Origin: Paragonimus skrjabini miyazakii
Lineage: Eukaryota; Platyhelminthes; Trematoda; Plagiorchiida; Troglotrematidae
NCBI GenBank assembly: GCA_014338405.1
Contig: JTDE01002926.1
Coordinates: 22,587 to 86,586, forward strand
DNA: 64,000 bases
Direction: 5' to 3'
Part shown: positions 46,056 through 58,554 of the stretch, piece by piece
How positions within the stretch are numbered: position 1 is the stretch's first letter
Layout of the letters: every line of letters begins with the position of its first letter
Notes under the pieces: model-generated
What the model was told of the DNA's origin: nothing
Seen by the model: only the letters and a program-made list of their open reading frames with translations
The model's database searches: none
Program-made: the position numbers and the translations under genes

Positions 46056-47975
46056 TGAGTCAGGCACACCAATTCGAAAGACAAGGTGATTCATTTTGTT
46101 TCTATAACAGACATCTGGGCTGACGTGTCAACTATTTCGAAGTGCTCTCTCACGTCGTTTAGTTTGATAAGTGGATTTGCAAAATCTCCAAATAACATTC
46201 AGTTCTACAAGTCAACTGGATGCATCTCAGTTTATGGTGGCGGTTTCAATATAACTCTCAAAAAGATATCTTGAGTAAGTGTCTTGCACACATCAGTTAA
46301 GATAGTTTAGTCCTTGTGTCTAGACCAGTTCTCAGAAAGCAAGCAGTAGATTATTTAGTTGGTTGGTTCGTCTTACTGTTAAAGCTGATCAATGTTCCAT
46401 ACCAGACCTGTAATTTTGCATGTCGAATGGAAATTTTGTGACCAGTGCAAACATATTAACATAACCCATCAACTAACTGTGTAAGTGCTTCAAAATATCC
46501 TGACCAGTACATTGGCTAGCGAAGTTCACGTAAATGTTCCGAAACAAAAATTTCATTACGAATAGCGACAAGTCGACTGGTAGTTGGAAGTCGTAATTTC
46601 AAACACATTCGATGTCTATTCACCAACGTCTGGTAAACCCGGATGTGGCGTAATGACAATTGAGTGTACGTTACACTAATGAATTAATTACTTAGTGAAA
46701 TACAATCTTAACTTATGAAATTAAAATAACTCCCGAGCAACTAATACATTAACTTATACACTGACAAAATAGCAATCACTGTGACAATTGCACAAAACAA
46801 TGGAATCTATTTCTGTTATGTAAAACCCACCATATCATGTTATGTCTCCGTAGTTTGTCAGTTTTCTTAAAATCGTCTGTTTACAGCTGTCACTGTAAGC
46901 AACGTGACATACTGAAGGCAATGTTAAATTAAGGTCGGACGCCATCACACTGCTTCACCTGAATGGACAAAGGTAATTCATTGGTTTCCATTCAACTCGG
47001 TCTAAGTGACAAAAAATCAAACTTCTGGACATAACTATATAGTCCACTAAATTTAACTCCGATACTTATCATCCTCCCGCTTATTTCCTCCGTTATTTAC
47101 ATTCATCGCTACACATCAGTTTGCATATTTAGACAACATCATACACCGTATGCTACTAGCGCAGCTCAAGTTCAATGGAAAATGTGGTGGACTAACATTT
47201 AAAATAGCTTCTGCATCCCTCATTGATCAGATTACTTATCATCATTTTTGAGAAATGTTCGCTGCTGTCTTTACTCAAGCTATCTTGAATGAATACATTG
47301 TACTATAGTTGATATGTTAACGATGTTTAAGAGTCTCCATGATAGATTATTATAATTCTTGTTTATCCTAGGCAAACGCAAACTAAGCACAATCCAATTT
47401 ACATTGTAGGTGACAAAACGATCATTTCCCGTCTCTTAAGGTACAGTTAACTGGATGGTTCATTAAAGATTGCGCACTTGAGGCGTGCAAAGTAATAAGT
47501 TCTTGTAACACATAAACGAAACAGCCATAAAAATCTGCTTGAAATATGATACATATGTAGTGAATTTCAATACATTATTCATCTAGGAAAACTTGGTGAC
47601 CAACTGGATATTCTTTCAATTCATGGACACAGACAACACGGTAGTTTTGATTGAATAATTCATTATCGACTAAAAACTTCCCGTTTATCAACTGAAAGTT
47701 GTCCAGCCTCACTGTTCAATTATGTTAGCATCGAGCATTTAACTGGGTGTTTTGAGAATGAGGAATTTGCTCCTGCCTTCAGCCATTTTTGAGGACTTAC
47801 CAACTCCCTCAATAATAAGCCGCAAGTTGAAAAGTATTTAGTCTACCTGGCAAAAGCCTATTTAAATGAACGCCACGGGACCTTTACGGTCAGCGCGATC
47901 AGAAACTGGACACCCCTGACACGGTGTCTATCTGGATTAGTGGCATAGGAAATAGCGATAAAAATGCATTTTATT

Positions 47976-48061
47976 TATAAATTCCGCTCTTGATTCTTAA
48001 GTTTGACTGCCTGAGTCTATCAAGAATTTCTTTCTCAATACTCCAGTTGAGACGGGCTGTA
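47976..48061 (-). CDS. Doubtful terminal exon on minus strand
   Basis: Acceptor actcatctacag (minus strand) is followed by a frame reading RLNWSIEKEILDRLRQ, then SNLRIKSGIYK and stop TAA, which overlaps an AATAAA. The IEKEILDRLRQ part resembles the IEKELLERLKQ segment of the ribosome-biogenesis protein MAK16, but what follows does not. It could be a diverged exon duplicate or chance. No partner exon found. Confidence 0.25.
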
Positions 48062-48794
48062 GATGAGTTTCTATATGTTACTACAAAGTGTGCAAATAAA
48101 CTTTCTTTCGGTATGTACATAAATGAGTGTAAGTAGAACGGAGAGAGGGTATATCGCGAGATTTTAACATACTGGTTTACTCCCACCAGCCGGTAATGCG
48201 AAACTAACAACTTTTACACAAGCTGTACATATCAACAAAAAGTGAAAGGTAACTAGTTTCAGTCGTTAATACAATAATGATGCAGTCGTTTCCATGATAA
48301 GGAGATTGATTAGTTCAACTTATTGTGCATATGAAACTGGCCGATGTCACCTGATTAGCATTATTACAGTAATCAACGGCAGTTCCAGTTTACGACTACA
48401 CAACAATATCTTGAATTTTGTGGCCGTATCAATCAGATGGCCGTTTGCTAGGACATGATTTACAACAAACGACGCCGGGTTCTTCTAGTCTGCTACATCC
48501 AACAGGTCGTCTATCGATACTGCAGTTGATAATCACTAACACACACTGATGCAAGTAATGAACTGTTTCGGTTAGAAGGACGTCAGGGCAGCTGAAACTG
48601 AGCTGGTACATTACATGGGAAATTGACTGACCGACAGAGTATGTATCACTATGATGGAGAGCCAACGCTTAATGTTTAAAACAACGCACAAAAGTGTCCT
48701 CCTGTCTACGCTATACTCAAAGAATCCGGCGACATCGATTGCCAAACGTCTTAGCAACCAGTCACCTTGCTGACCTATCAGATGGGTCAAGATA

Positions 48795-49013
48795 ATGATA
48801 CGCAATCATAACACAAAAATGTTAGCCACGAGTAAATCAATGCTGGCTAATTTTGTTAATAAAGAAGACGTTCACGCAGACAATTTTCTTCTCTTGGAGC
48901 AGAATACGTCATTAATGTGTGAACAATGGAAACTGTTTTGGCTATGTCACGCAACTTTTGTCGCTGTATGCAGTTTGTGTAAAAGTTGTTGGTTTCGCGT
49001 CAGCAACCAATGA
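48795..49013 (+). CDS. Unrecognised coding-like ORF
   Basis: A 72-residue frame from ATG containing MLANFVNKEDVHADNFLLLE, QNTSLMCEQWKLFWLCHATF and a Cys-rich end. Composition is protein-like in the first two thirds. It lies 190 bp before the stronger terminal-exon candidate and could be part of the same plus-strand gene. No homology recognised. Confidence 0.25.
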   Translation: MIRNHNTKMLATSKSMLANFVNKEDVHADNFLLLEQNTSLMCEQWKLFWLCHATFVAVCSLCKSCWFRVSNQ

Positions 49014-49205
49014 AGTTAAATTGAAGTGATAACATCTACCGACGTAGGGCTTTCCCATTTTTATGACGAACTAATCCTTAGTAGACGGAAAATGAAATAA
49101 ATCAAATGTACCAACAAAAACATTAGTGATATGAAGAGATCGCTAAAAAATATGACTCCCGGTAAGAACAATTAAAATTCGGACAACATGTAAAACCGTT
49201 TCAAG

Positions 49206-49508
49206 AGTCTTACAACTGTAATCAGATCACAAAGTTCACCGAGTCGAATTAAGCACAGTGACAACAGTAACTTTAATCGTGAGCGTATTTTTAATCAAAC
49301 ATTTATCTCGTTTGCACAAAAATTCGGATTACTCAATACGGGGTTGAGAGAAACAAACTGTAATCCCATGAATTCCGTTCCGGAGATCAATGATTCGACG
49401 TCCAAAATAAGTAACAAGTCCATGAGTGATCGGAATGTACGAACTGCTACGCATGGTTTAGGGTCCTCATCGTCTTATTCGAGTTTATCAGAAGAACTGT
49501 CTCATTAG
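49206..49508 (+). CDS. Unrecognised coding-like terminal exon (no ATG)
   Basis: An open frame of 100 codons ending in TAG (49506-49508), without a Met at its start. Pieces read SNFNRERIFNQTFISFAQKF, GLLNTGLRETNCNPMNSVPE, INDSTSKISNKSMSDRNVRT and GLGSSSSYSSLSEELSH. The acceptor is probably gtttcaag (ends 49205). Residue composition, with a Ser-rich polar tail, looks like real protein. Partner exons upstream are unknown; a short ATG piece with donor gtaaga at 49131-49161 does not match in phase. Confidence 0.42.
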   Translation, partial: SLTTVIRSQSSPSRIKHSDNSNFNRERIFNQTFISFAQKFGLLNTGLRETNCNPMNSVPEINDSTSKISNKSMSDRNVRTATHGLGSSSSYSSLSEELSH

Positions 49509-49673
49509 TTGAATTGTATGCAATTTGTCGTTTTAATATGGAAACTGATTACGGCTGATTACCCATCGTTTTCAAAGAACAATCTACGTAGTAGCTTAAT
49601 GCAATTAGCTGCAGCACCATCCGAATTTGTAAATCCATATTTCAAGTTTTGACAACCTTGTGAAAACGTAGTA

Positions 49674-49847
49674 ATGACTAAAAATCTTTACAACACTAAC
49701 AATAAGCGAAGATTAAGTAATCCGAGAACAAGCAATATTTCACGAGGTATTTATTCTAGTAAATATATGCAAAAAGAACGTAAGAAACAGTTCATGTGGT
49801 ACAAACCAACATTTACCACTTTAAAAATAGAATGGAATGCGCAATGA
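49674..49847 (+). CDS. Small ORF, 57 residues, unrecognised
   Basis: ATG to TGA frame: MTKNLYNTNNKRRLSNPRTS, NISRGIYSSKYMQKERKKQF, then MWYKPTFTTLKIEWNAQ. Highly basic, with a protein-like aromatic end. Lies 165 bp after the terminal-exon candidate on the same strand. It may be a separate small gene or chance. Confidence 0.25.
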   Translation: MTKNLYNTNNKRRLSNPRTSNISRGIYSSKYMQKERKKQFMWYKPTFTTLKIEWNAQ

Positions 49848-50316
49848 GAGATTATAAATTTAACACTAAACGACCATCTTATTCCTGAAGAAAGAATCTT
49901 TCAATCGGAATACTTGAAATAACAAATTGGTGAAATGTTTTCATTTTAATTCTTTATGTGTTTGGAAACTGAAGTTCAATCAGATTTACATTACGGTTCA
50001 CAAAACATAATTTCCAGTTTGTCTTGCAAACATTTTCTGCGTGATAAAAAATGTCGGTAAAGGAACGTTGACTTACGTGAAAAATTTAATCGTTTCATCT
50101 CGAACCTCACGCACAAGAGTGCTATAATTGACATTCATTTCATTTTTCGAAAATTCAATCAAACTACAAGTAAAACGTATGTACATGGAATATGAATAAG
50201 CAATAATATTTTGTGCGGGCATCTGACAGGTTTATAGATCAATTGCAAGTAGTTGGTAGATAACAGTTAGGCCAAAACAGTAATACTTCAGATAGAATTG
50301 ACGACAGAAATAAGAT
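49848..50316. other. AT-rich non-coding stretch between convergent gene candidates
   Basis: No coding frame. It would hold the 3' UTR of the minus-strand gene; I see no clear AATAAA on that strand. Confidence 0.4.
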
Positions 50317-50505
50317 TCAATAAAGGAAACGAACTATAACTTGCTCTGTTTGAATCTTCATCAAATCTTCCGTGGTGTTAATTAGAGCTTTTTGGTGATT
50401 TTCAAGATAAACCTCTTGAGCAGTCAAAAAGTCTAACATTGAAACTAGACTTCCTTTAAACTTCGGTTTGTCTCTCAAATCACCTTTTTCTGTAGGTTTT
50501 TTGGT
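50317..50505 (-). CDS. Terminal exon of unknown minus-strand gene
   Basis: Minus-strand acceptor ttttttattttag, then TKKPTEKGDLRDKPKFKGSL, VSMLDFLTAQEVYLENHQKA, LINTTEDLMKIQTEQVIVRF, ending LY and TGA. It has no early Met and is phase 0, matching the exon before. Confidence 0.62.
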   Translation of the reverse strand, partial: TKKPTEKGDLRDKPKFKGSLVSMLDFLTAQEVYLENHQKALINTTEDLMKIQTEQVIVRFLY

Positions 50506-51285
50506 CTAAAATAAAAAATTAAAGATAGCAAGGTTCCAGACATTTGTCCTACCTCAAGATTTTCAAGATGACAATTTTTGTCTTTTTCTATCAGCCTTGG
50601 AGATCGACGTCTAATAGGTGGTGTAACGGAATCAGTTTCAGGCTGCTTCAACTGTACTGGCTGAACCACACCGAGCACATTTGACAATTCATGCAACTGG
50701 TTACGCACATCAAATAAAGTCTCGATTGTGCGGTTTACATCTGTAAGATAAAAGCAAATTTCACTACTGGTAAATGTGCCCAAAATAATACATATCACTC
50801 GAGCTACCGTGCAGCATGAACATTAAATTTTTAACCTGTCTTATCTGATAATCTAATAACCAAATCGCAAAAATGCTAATGAGTACGGTTGAACAAGAAG
50901 TTGTGGAGCATCCCTGGTCAAAACTGCTTGACTGCCCATATCAGCCAGTGTAACAGATGGAGTCATTCAGATGGTAACAACTTCGGACGTTTATCAATCA
51001 CATATTTGTGTACGCTGTGATCTACCGAGTGAGAATTTCCAAAGTAGAGACAATTAGCATTAGTCTGTTTAAACAGATAACTTTAATCGCCTAAGGGTAA
51101 CTTAATAGATTGTGAGACTGGTAACAAAACATAAGCGTCTGCCTCCAAAAATAAATAAGTTGAATTCCAAAATAAATTTTGTTCACTTGAAAAACTTGAT
51201 TTCGCATTACCTTTATTTACTAAAATGACAGGTTGGATTTGAAAATGTTTATTTCTTGCTAAGCATTTGGCATCGGTTGTATTTT
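50317..51285 (-). CDS. Unknown minus-strand gene, three 3' exons
   Basis: Gene-level entry for exons 51211-51285, 50553-50740 and 50317-50505, which join in phase (1-1, 1-1, 0-0) and end at TGA (50317-50319). The product is a hydrophilic, probably helical protein: DVNRTIETLFDVRNQLHELS, then the basic RRRSPRLIEKDKN, then MLDFLTAQEVYLENHQKALI. I do not recognise the family. The heptad-like spacing of hydrophobics suggests coiled coil. It runs opposite to DNAAF1. Confidence 0.62.
50553..50740 (-). CDS. Exon of unknown minus-strand gene
   Basis: The minus-strand acceptor tatcttacag precedes the exon and the donor gtagga follows. It reads VNRTIETLFDVRNQLHELSN, VLGVVQPVQLKQPETDSVTP, then PIRRRSPRLIEKDKNCHLEN. 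It enters in phase 1 and leaves in phase 0. Confidence 0.65.
51211..51285 (-). CDS. Exon of unknown minus-strand gene
   Basis: The minus-strand acceptor ctaagtacag precedes the exon and the donor gtaatg follows. It reads NTTDAKCLARNKHFQIQPVI then LVNK, phase 1 at both ends, 75 bp. Confidence 0.58.
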
Positions 51286-52795
51286 CTGTACTTAGGAAAA
51301 GTAAACTAAGTCCTTCATGAACTCGCAATTAGAGTTAATAACAACTACACTGTAAAATGAAGTTTTTTTGTCAACAATGAAGAAATGAGATAAACCAGCA
51401 CGTTGTGAGCTGCTGTACCCTGACGAAAAGTTTCATAAGTGATGAACTTAACGCCTGTCGTACATTTTGTTGTAATGCGATTCCATTCCGCACGGATGTG
51501 GCGCTCCATGCCGTTTGTAATAGTTCTTTTCAGTGAGAATTACTGCAATTTGCATCCTATTTCCACTAAGTACTTTTAATACACCACTGTAATAAACTAT
51601 TCAGCTATGCTTCCACTAAGGAGACCAATTGAAAAAGCGTCAATTGGTGGAATAGAACATCGTATTTAAATTGTACGTAAGCCCATTGTTTGCATATGAA
51701 TAACTCCGTTTCATTTGGAATGATAAGCTTAATGAAAATGACGAGATAACTTCGGTTCAGGTTCTTTTAATTTTCATTTACAATTGTGTTGGTTTTTATC
51801 TTTATGCAACTAACACATTCACTAATACGCTTGTATCGAAAAAATTTTGGTCATCTAATCTCCACCGAGTTAAGTAAAATATTACATAGCAAAATATACC
51901 GGTATAAATTCGGACTCAAAAGTAATCGTGCTCTCAGTCAATCTGCATCACTCTTTGAAAAAGGTTCACGCCATTATTTCACGTTGCACTCCATAGATAG
52001 TTTATAATAATCAAGACCTCAAGAGGGTACTCCAAACGGGATCAACTTTTTCCGATGTTCACCTATCATTTGACTATATCCTTATTTGTAATTATCAATC
52101 AGAGACAGCAAGGACTGGCTGTGACTAACTGGCATTTTGCCATCTTCCCCACCATCTTACTCTTCCATAATCATTGTCTACTCTAACCCATTAGTCTCAA
52201 GCGATTCACCTTGTTTCGCCAAAATGGACGTACACGAATAGACATCGTACATTAGCGGCCCTGGATTTGACCAGAGAGAGTAAAGATTAATCGAGGGAGG
52301 AACCATCGTGGCAAATAAGGGCATGTAATTTTACAAGTGCAGGCAGATCATTGGTACTGGTAAGTTGTGTGTATGTGTAATAGACTCTGAACTGTGAAGC
52401 CTACAGGAGCAGAATAAAATTCTATAGCTTTTGATTGATAATTTCCATAGAAAAAGATGCAAACCAATTTTATGGATATATCAGAGAACAAACTGAGACA
52501 AAGTAATGTGTTTTCCTATCATCAACTTGTTCCGTTCAATCGAAATTTCATTTATTTGACAATGTAAAGCACAGTACGACCACCAATTCACGGGCATTTT
52601 GAGCAGTACGAAATACAAGCTTTGAAAGATTAACATATTTTTTGAACCAATTAATAATGAAACCTTTATTTTCAAACGTCCTATTGTGCCAGTGTTCGAC
52701 AGGGATTGTGAAATGCCCTCCAGAACAGTATAACTTTCGACTCAACGAATCAACACACTCAGTTACACCTTCTTGATTAGTAAAAGATTGTTTAC
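51286..52795. other. Probable intron of minus-strand gene
   Basis: No further exon recognised. The plus-strand frame 51786-52007 has no protein-like features. Confidence 0.4.
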
Positions 52796-52898
52796 TGTGA
52801 GCACCCACCACTCTGACGGACATCGGGTAAATTCCCAACCGAAACGCATCTGAACGATAATATATCGAAGCACACGAAAATCGGCGAACAATAGGCAT
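52796..52898 (-). CDS. Possible first exon of the unknown minus-strand gene
   Basis: ATG at 52898 (minus) opens MPIVRRFSCASIYYRSDAFR then LGIYPMSVRVVGAH. A donor-like gtaaac follows in phase 1, matching the phase of exon 51211-51285. The start is basic and hydroxylated, like a mitochondrial presequence, though that is weak. The same frame continues open to 52548 (116 codons) and ends on a stop overlapping AATAAA, so a single-exon 116-residue gene is the alternative. Confidence 0.35.
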
Positions 52899-53569
52899 GA
52901 AGTGTCAAATGTCACTGTGGACATTAAATAGTTCTATCGCCAAGAGAGGCGAGGTTGAGAAGAAAATGCGTAGCAAACAAGCTTGTTTACGATGCTTCAT
53001 CATCAGGCCAAATACAAATAATTTATATTGGTTCAGTGGGGTTGGTAGATAACATATCACTACAATAAGAGATCACAGTCATTAATGTCTACTTGTTTCG
53101 ATTTACGAGGTCTAGTTGCACAACAGCGATCACGCGAGTTATTCAGCGTTTGCAAATGAAGTGCGAGTCATTTTATCCTGAGTGTGAATACACGACCATG
53201 GAAGGCTTAACGTTTTAACTAGCTGTTTTGGGTATAAAGTAGTGGTGAGTGTTGGCGAATTGCAACAGCCTCTGCGATTTTCAGTATACGACCTTTAACC
53301 GGCCTCGATTGTATCCCACATAATCGAGAGGTTGGCTTGAACGAATCGGTCGGATTGATCAGGTGGTTGGATTGGCCCAAACACGATCAATCTTTACGTT
53401 AGCTACATGGGTTGATGCTCTTGAATGCATTCAGATAACCGCCTTATTGTACGGCCTATGTAGCTTGTTCCATAGGGAGGAACGAAACGGTGAACACACA
53501 CAAAGAGTCTGCATGAGCAGGTAATATATCTTTCAGCTAGGAGAACCGAACACGCAAATGACTTGCGAA
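52899..53569. other. Non-coding, nothing recognised
   Basis: No repeats or coding frames that I can name. Confidence 0.4.
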
Positions 53570-54010
53570 ATATGCGTTAATAATTGCCACACTAAGTTCC
53601 TTGGTTTTGCTTTCGGCGGAGCTATCATTTTTGCACGGCAAGAAAAGAGACTTTTGTCTCCAGTTTGTAGTCGATCGACCCTCATGCTTATTAGCATATT
53701 CTTACGAATGGACTAATCCCGATAGTCATTTTCAATGGGGGCATTAAACATAAAGTGTTTCTCCTCTTCTAGGATGTCACTTGAACATATTTCCGTGGCC
53801 CTATCTACCAGAGGTCGGAGTAGACTCCTCTTTTGTCCTAGTACTACAAAACTATTGAGGACTGTATATTTGCCAGTCCAAGTTTCCCTACGATACATTA
53901 TTTGCCTTAATGTGCAATGCAAGTCAACAAAACAGTTACTGTGGCTCCTCTCGAGGCGATCAAGCAACTTGAGCACTACTCACAGACGAATGTGGCGGAG
54001 CGTTCACATA
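53570..54010 (-). mobile_element. Penelope-like element fragment
   Basis: Minus-strand frame from 53976: YRRETWTGKYTVLNSFVVLG, then KRSLLRPLVDRATEICSSDI, LEEEKHFMFNAPIENDYRD, an in-frame stop, and IRKNMLISMRVDRLQTGDKS. This is the stretch between reverse transcriptase and GIY-YIG in Penelope-like elements, where the order TWTG, NSFVP, K+-L-+-L-+RA--IC and --L--E is typical. The RT core and GIY-YIG domain are not seen. One stop and truncation make it dead. Confidence 0.72.
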
Positions 54011-57000
54011 TGATGATTCGGTCGTGCCCATTGTAAGATCATAGTTGCTTCTTAAAGCTGCCAGCATTCAGTTTTAGCCCCGGGCGTACCTAACTGAACG
54101 GTCAAGCAAACAAGAAACACTCGATAAATATATAGGTATTAAAAGTAAACAGTCAATATACCGAATAAAATCAGTAGTACAGTTCCTTTCATCTTTTGGG
54201 ATGGTATAATTTAACTGACGAACAGCAATCCGTTAAGTCTCCTCCCAGTTACTACTCCAGGTATCCGAAGGGTGATCGTTGTAGAAAGGTTTTTCTTTGG
54301 TCGAAATTCAGTTGGGCTCTGAATCTCAACAGAAGTGCTTACGGAGATTGTATAGAATGTTAGATTGTTGTTCCCATACTTCCCACGTCCAGCAACGGGC
54401 CTCGTTTTCTTAGTAATGCATTGCTGTAGACCACAGTAAGTTAGTTGCCCCCCAATTGTTACAAGTGATGCCAGTCTGTGACACGCATTTGCCAGCGTGA
54501 GTGGGGGGCTGTCTGTTAAGCAATGAAAATCAATGGAGCGCGACTGTGAACACCGCTTTAGAGCCAGGTGTATTTTCACTCATACTCGCCTCCGAGTTGT
54601 TTGTTTAGTAAAGCGTACGCACCGTGATGGTTTGTGTTCATAAACAAGAATTTTATTATGTTCTGTCATCCAGCCCTTTCTTTCATGTTTAAACTAATGT
54701 TCCCTTTACGGCTCTGTGACAAACATGTCTCAGTAGCAAATATAACAGGCTAACACAACTATTTAAAATTATACATCGGATTTACAGTTTGCTAAGTAAC
54801 TGTCTATTGAAATCACATTCCTGGCACACAGACGATCACGCAGTTGAGACATTTGTAATTTAGGAGCATACACAAAACGAATAATTGACCAACTTTCCAA
54901 ATGGTCTATGGTATTTAGAAGGATGCGAACTCTTTTACGCACTTTAACCTTACACCTACACCTTCGATTTTTCAAGAGCATTGATTAGCAGAAAATCACA
55001 CTCGCTTATATCAGTGTAACACATATAGCAAATATTTGTCGATGTAAGGACTAGCTCCTAGTTCTTCTTGAAGGCTTATCCTTGCAACGTTTTCAGCTTG
55101 AAAATTACGCTATGATTAAATAACAGTTTACGGGGAATCTTGATTTGCTCATGGTATACTAAGAATGTTGACACAATTCGGTTTTCGCTTTTTCATGTTT
55201 AATATGATATTTGAATGTAGCCTCTGGATTTTAACAACGCCTTCAACACGCTAGACAAGAAACGTTTTGCCGTTAGGCGTTTATTCAAGCGACACTAACT
55301 CCAAGTAAATTTATATTTCGGCTTTACTATTATCCTGTGAATCAACGTTAGTTTGTATCCCATTATTCTTTTCCTTCTTTTCACACGAATGTAAACCAGA
55401 TAGGCGCAAATGGTGACTATGATCCGTCGTTTATGATAGTGAATTGATGTACACTTTAACGTGAAACATCTGATTTTGTATTTAAAACATTGCAGGCACC
55501 ATGTAGTGTACCAAAATGACAGGTTATAGAATTATTATTGCTCATGGACCGCCAACTCACCAATACTGTTACAAATATCTTCGTATTTCAAACAAATGGA
55601 GCTCAACTTCATCAGAGACTTCTGAAGTATCTAGGTGATTAAACTCAATCTTTTCAACGTGTGTGTTCATTGTATAGTAGGACAAAACAATGGGCACTGC
55701 ATGGACTACAGGCATAATTCCTGTCACCTCTTCAAAAGTTGGCTGTAATCATACAGCCGTTTGCATCCTTTAACACCGTCTGTATTACACTTGTCATTTT
55801 TGAGGTTTTCTGGTGAAGGACTAAAAATTAGGAGTGGGGTGTATGGGCCTACTCCATAACTTTAGTAACTTTCAAATTTCAGGCTTGTGATCATGTTTTA
55901 TCAAGATAATAATGCACTTCCAAGCAAATTCTTTATCATGCTCCCCACCCTTCAATATACAAATGATGTTTATTTGTTGTCGAACAAAAGGACAACTGTC
56001 CCGTCTGTTGATCAGCATTTTATTATCGAAATTTGAAAATTCTATCAAACAGTTTTATACTCTCCAGCGTGCTATGTGAAGTAGTTACTATCTTGAGTAG
56101 CGGATTTTAAAAAGGTTGTGTGACTTATGTTGTGGAATTTGTCCAAATGATAATGTCAGATCATATTTTTGAGTAAAAAAATAAAATACAAATGATACAA
56201 TGCTTACCAGCATAATGATATCACTGTGATCTAAGGCACACAATTTAGTTTATCTACTACTCAGTTAAACAGCTTTAGCCACAACATAAACTGGTTAAAA
56301 ACACAGAGGTGAATTAGTGTGCCCGAGGTTATACTCCTCTACATAATGCAATGTATGTCCTCCTTTGGAATAAAACGTCATACTCCTAAGAAACGCACAT
56401 CTTTCATGAGGTTCAAGCGGGCGCTTTGCAATAAATAAAGTACTAATGGTTAGATGTAGGTCGATGCTGAACATTTCTCTTCCACTGCGAAGTTTTGTAC
56501 TCTAAACGTCTTTAAAAAGAACACCAAATGCCAAACGTGTCAAAGAAATTTATCTGGAAAATTCGTTGAAAGACGGTGGGCTGAATAACTCAGTATAATA
56601 CCTTCTCAAATCTACTCTTGTCAGAACATACTGCGCAAATCCCTTACGCGTTCTTCAGAGTTCAAAACCACCCTAAAATTTTCAAGGAATAGACCAGACG
56701 ATTCAGTAGAAGACGCTTGACTCGTAAGATTTCTTGCAAATAACACGTTTTAAGATGCTCGGAACACAATATTTTTTTACAGTACATCGGTATGTAATGG
56801 ATGATCACACGAAGACGACCCTGATTAATCGATCGAACCATACTGCGTTTCGTGCACTTGTATACGGTCAGTGGCATATGATCAAATTTGAAACATACAT
56901 ATACGTTTTTGCATAAGTGTAGACTTTGGCGAACAGTACAAAATAAACTGTGCAAGTTTGGTTGAACACACATTATATTTCTATCAGCCACGCCTTTCTT

Positions 57001-58554
57001 GATATCAACAGCAAACCGTACGAGATAATTGCCCTAATTGCACTCTTGTTTTAAGTCCTTGTCAGATTTTTCTAATTTAATGTGCACCTATAAAACGTTT
57101 ACAAGAAGAGAAGTCGTTCAGGCACAGCACATTCTCATGTAATTTGGATAGATCTGTGTCGATTTTTACTTCAGTGTTGTTTTTAAAGTAACACACACAA
57201 ATTCCCGAATTTCCAACGGAATGCTATAAACCGCACATATATAAATACAAAAGAATCAATTGGTATCAAGAGTATCTGATGTGCCAAATCTAGTTTCAAG
57301 ACCCCGAACTGCTGTAAACAATTAAGCCTAAAACCAGTTTTCACAAGATCCAAACTGCTACTGACGACAACAAATTACTCAGAAAACTCAACACCGAATG
57401 GTAGTATCGTCTTGAATTTTTGAGAGTGGCACGATGAGTACAACTGATGAAACGTGTTGCACTCCGGATGAGTTTATTCATGTAAACGGCTGACTAGAAT
57501 TGATAAAATTCAGAGAATGAAGCCGTCTAGTGTCGGATCATCCGTAACATACTTTACACTCAACGCATCGACCTAGTATCAAACTTTATATTCCATTAGC
57601 ACCTACTCCTGATGAACGTATCGCATGATGGCGTATAAAAAGGTTAAACCCTGATCACCTAGACGTGACTTCATAAGACCCTCCAAGTTAGTGTTAACAT
57701 AAACGTTTGATGGTAGTAACCTGGTGGGTTATTCGAATATGGCCTGCATGCTACAGTTTCATCGACTTTCTCAGATTCGTGCATGGTTATGTTTGCTGTA
57801 GTGTTCCTAGCAGTAATTAGTATTGCCACTGTAAAAATATGAACATGAAAGAGTGTTAGTTTTCAAACCTGTAGCTTTAATAACAATGAGCAAAACATTA
57901 GTGACTATGTCCTTCAAAACACCGGGATGATCATCGTTTAATGCTTGACTTGCGCAAGTTTGCTTACACAGTTACGGCTCTTGGACGTTTTCAGAGAGAT
58001 CTCGCAGAAAATCACTAAAAAGTCCTTCAACAAATTCCACCCGCATTACATTTATCTGATCTAAAAAGAGAAAGCATTTTACACATTTCAGTTATTATTT
58101 TTGAATTTAGAAGCCCGACAGTTGTAATGAGGATAGAATTTTTATAACTTTTTTACTTTATAAAAGAAAAACCATTATTAAACAGGCTGATCTCGCGAGC
58201 TAACAAACGATATGACGTTTTCTACCGGAAACCAGGTACCCTTGGTGTTCATTGAAATTTAACTGGAACTTCATTATTACGGAATTCGTGACCGCAAAAG
58301 AAGCTTCGTCTGTGTAGTCGTCTATTATATAAAACCCCGTACACATTATGTAAAAACATAAGACAATAAACGCGTGCACTAATTTGCATAGCTGACGTGG
58401 ACAGCAGTACAATGTCACTAGCTCTGGTGACACGTCCCCTACAGCGTGTACACACTGTTCCGAAAGTTTCTTCTGGTCCTGCCTCTTCCTGAGACCTGTC
58501 CTTTAATCCCCAAATGCACGCATAACACTACTCACAAACGAAGATGCATCTTAT
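54011..58554. other. Intergenic, nothing recognised
   Basis: The longest frame (54211-54579, minus, 122 codons) has no domain or splice support. The string attcggtcgtgcc near 54015 also occurs at the head of the hammerhead-SINE at 23495, perhaps a short repeat remnant. The rest is AT-rich with many stops. Confidence 0.4.

Larger units (their letters stand above)
43193..48794. other. Intergenic region, one RTE fragment
   Basis: About 5.6 kb downstream of DNAAF1. Besides the RTE remnant at 45.6-46.05 kb and a doubtful minus-strand terminal exon at 47976-48061, I find no gene. Short ORFs here lack splice or homology support. Confidence 0.5.

Noticed and set aside
53735..54013. 92-residue plus-strand ORF
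   Set aside because: Antisense shadow of the Penelope-like frame on the minus strand.
54211..54579. 122-codon minus-strand ORF
   Set aside because: No recognisable motifs or conserved pattern; region otherwise non-coding. Possibly old repeat sequence, but I cannot assign it.
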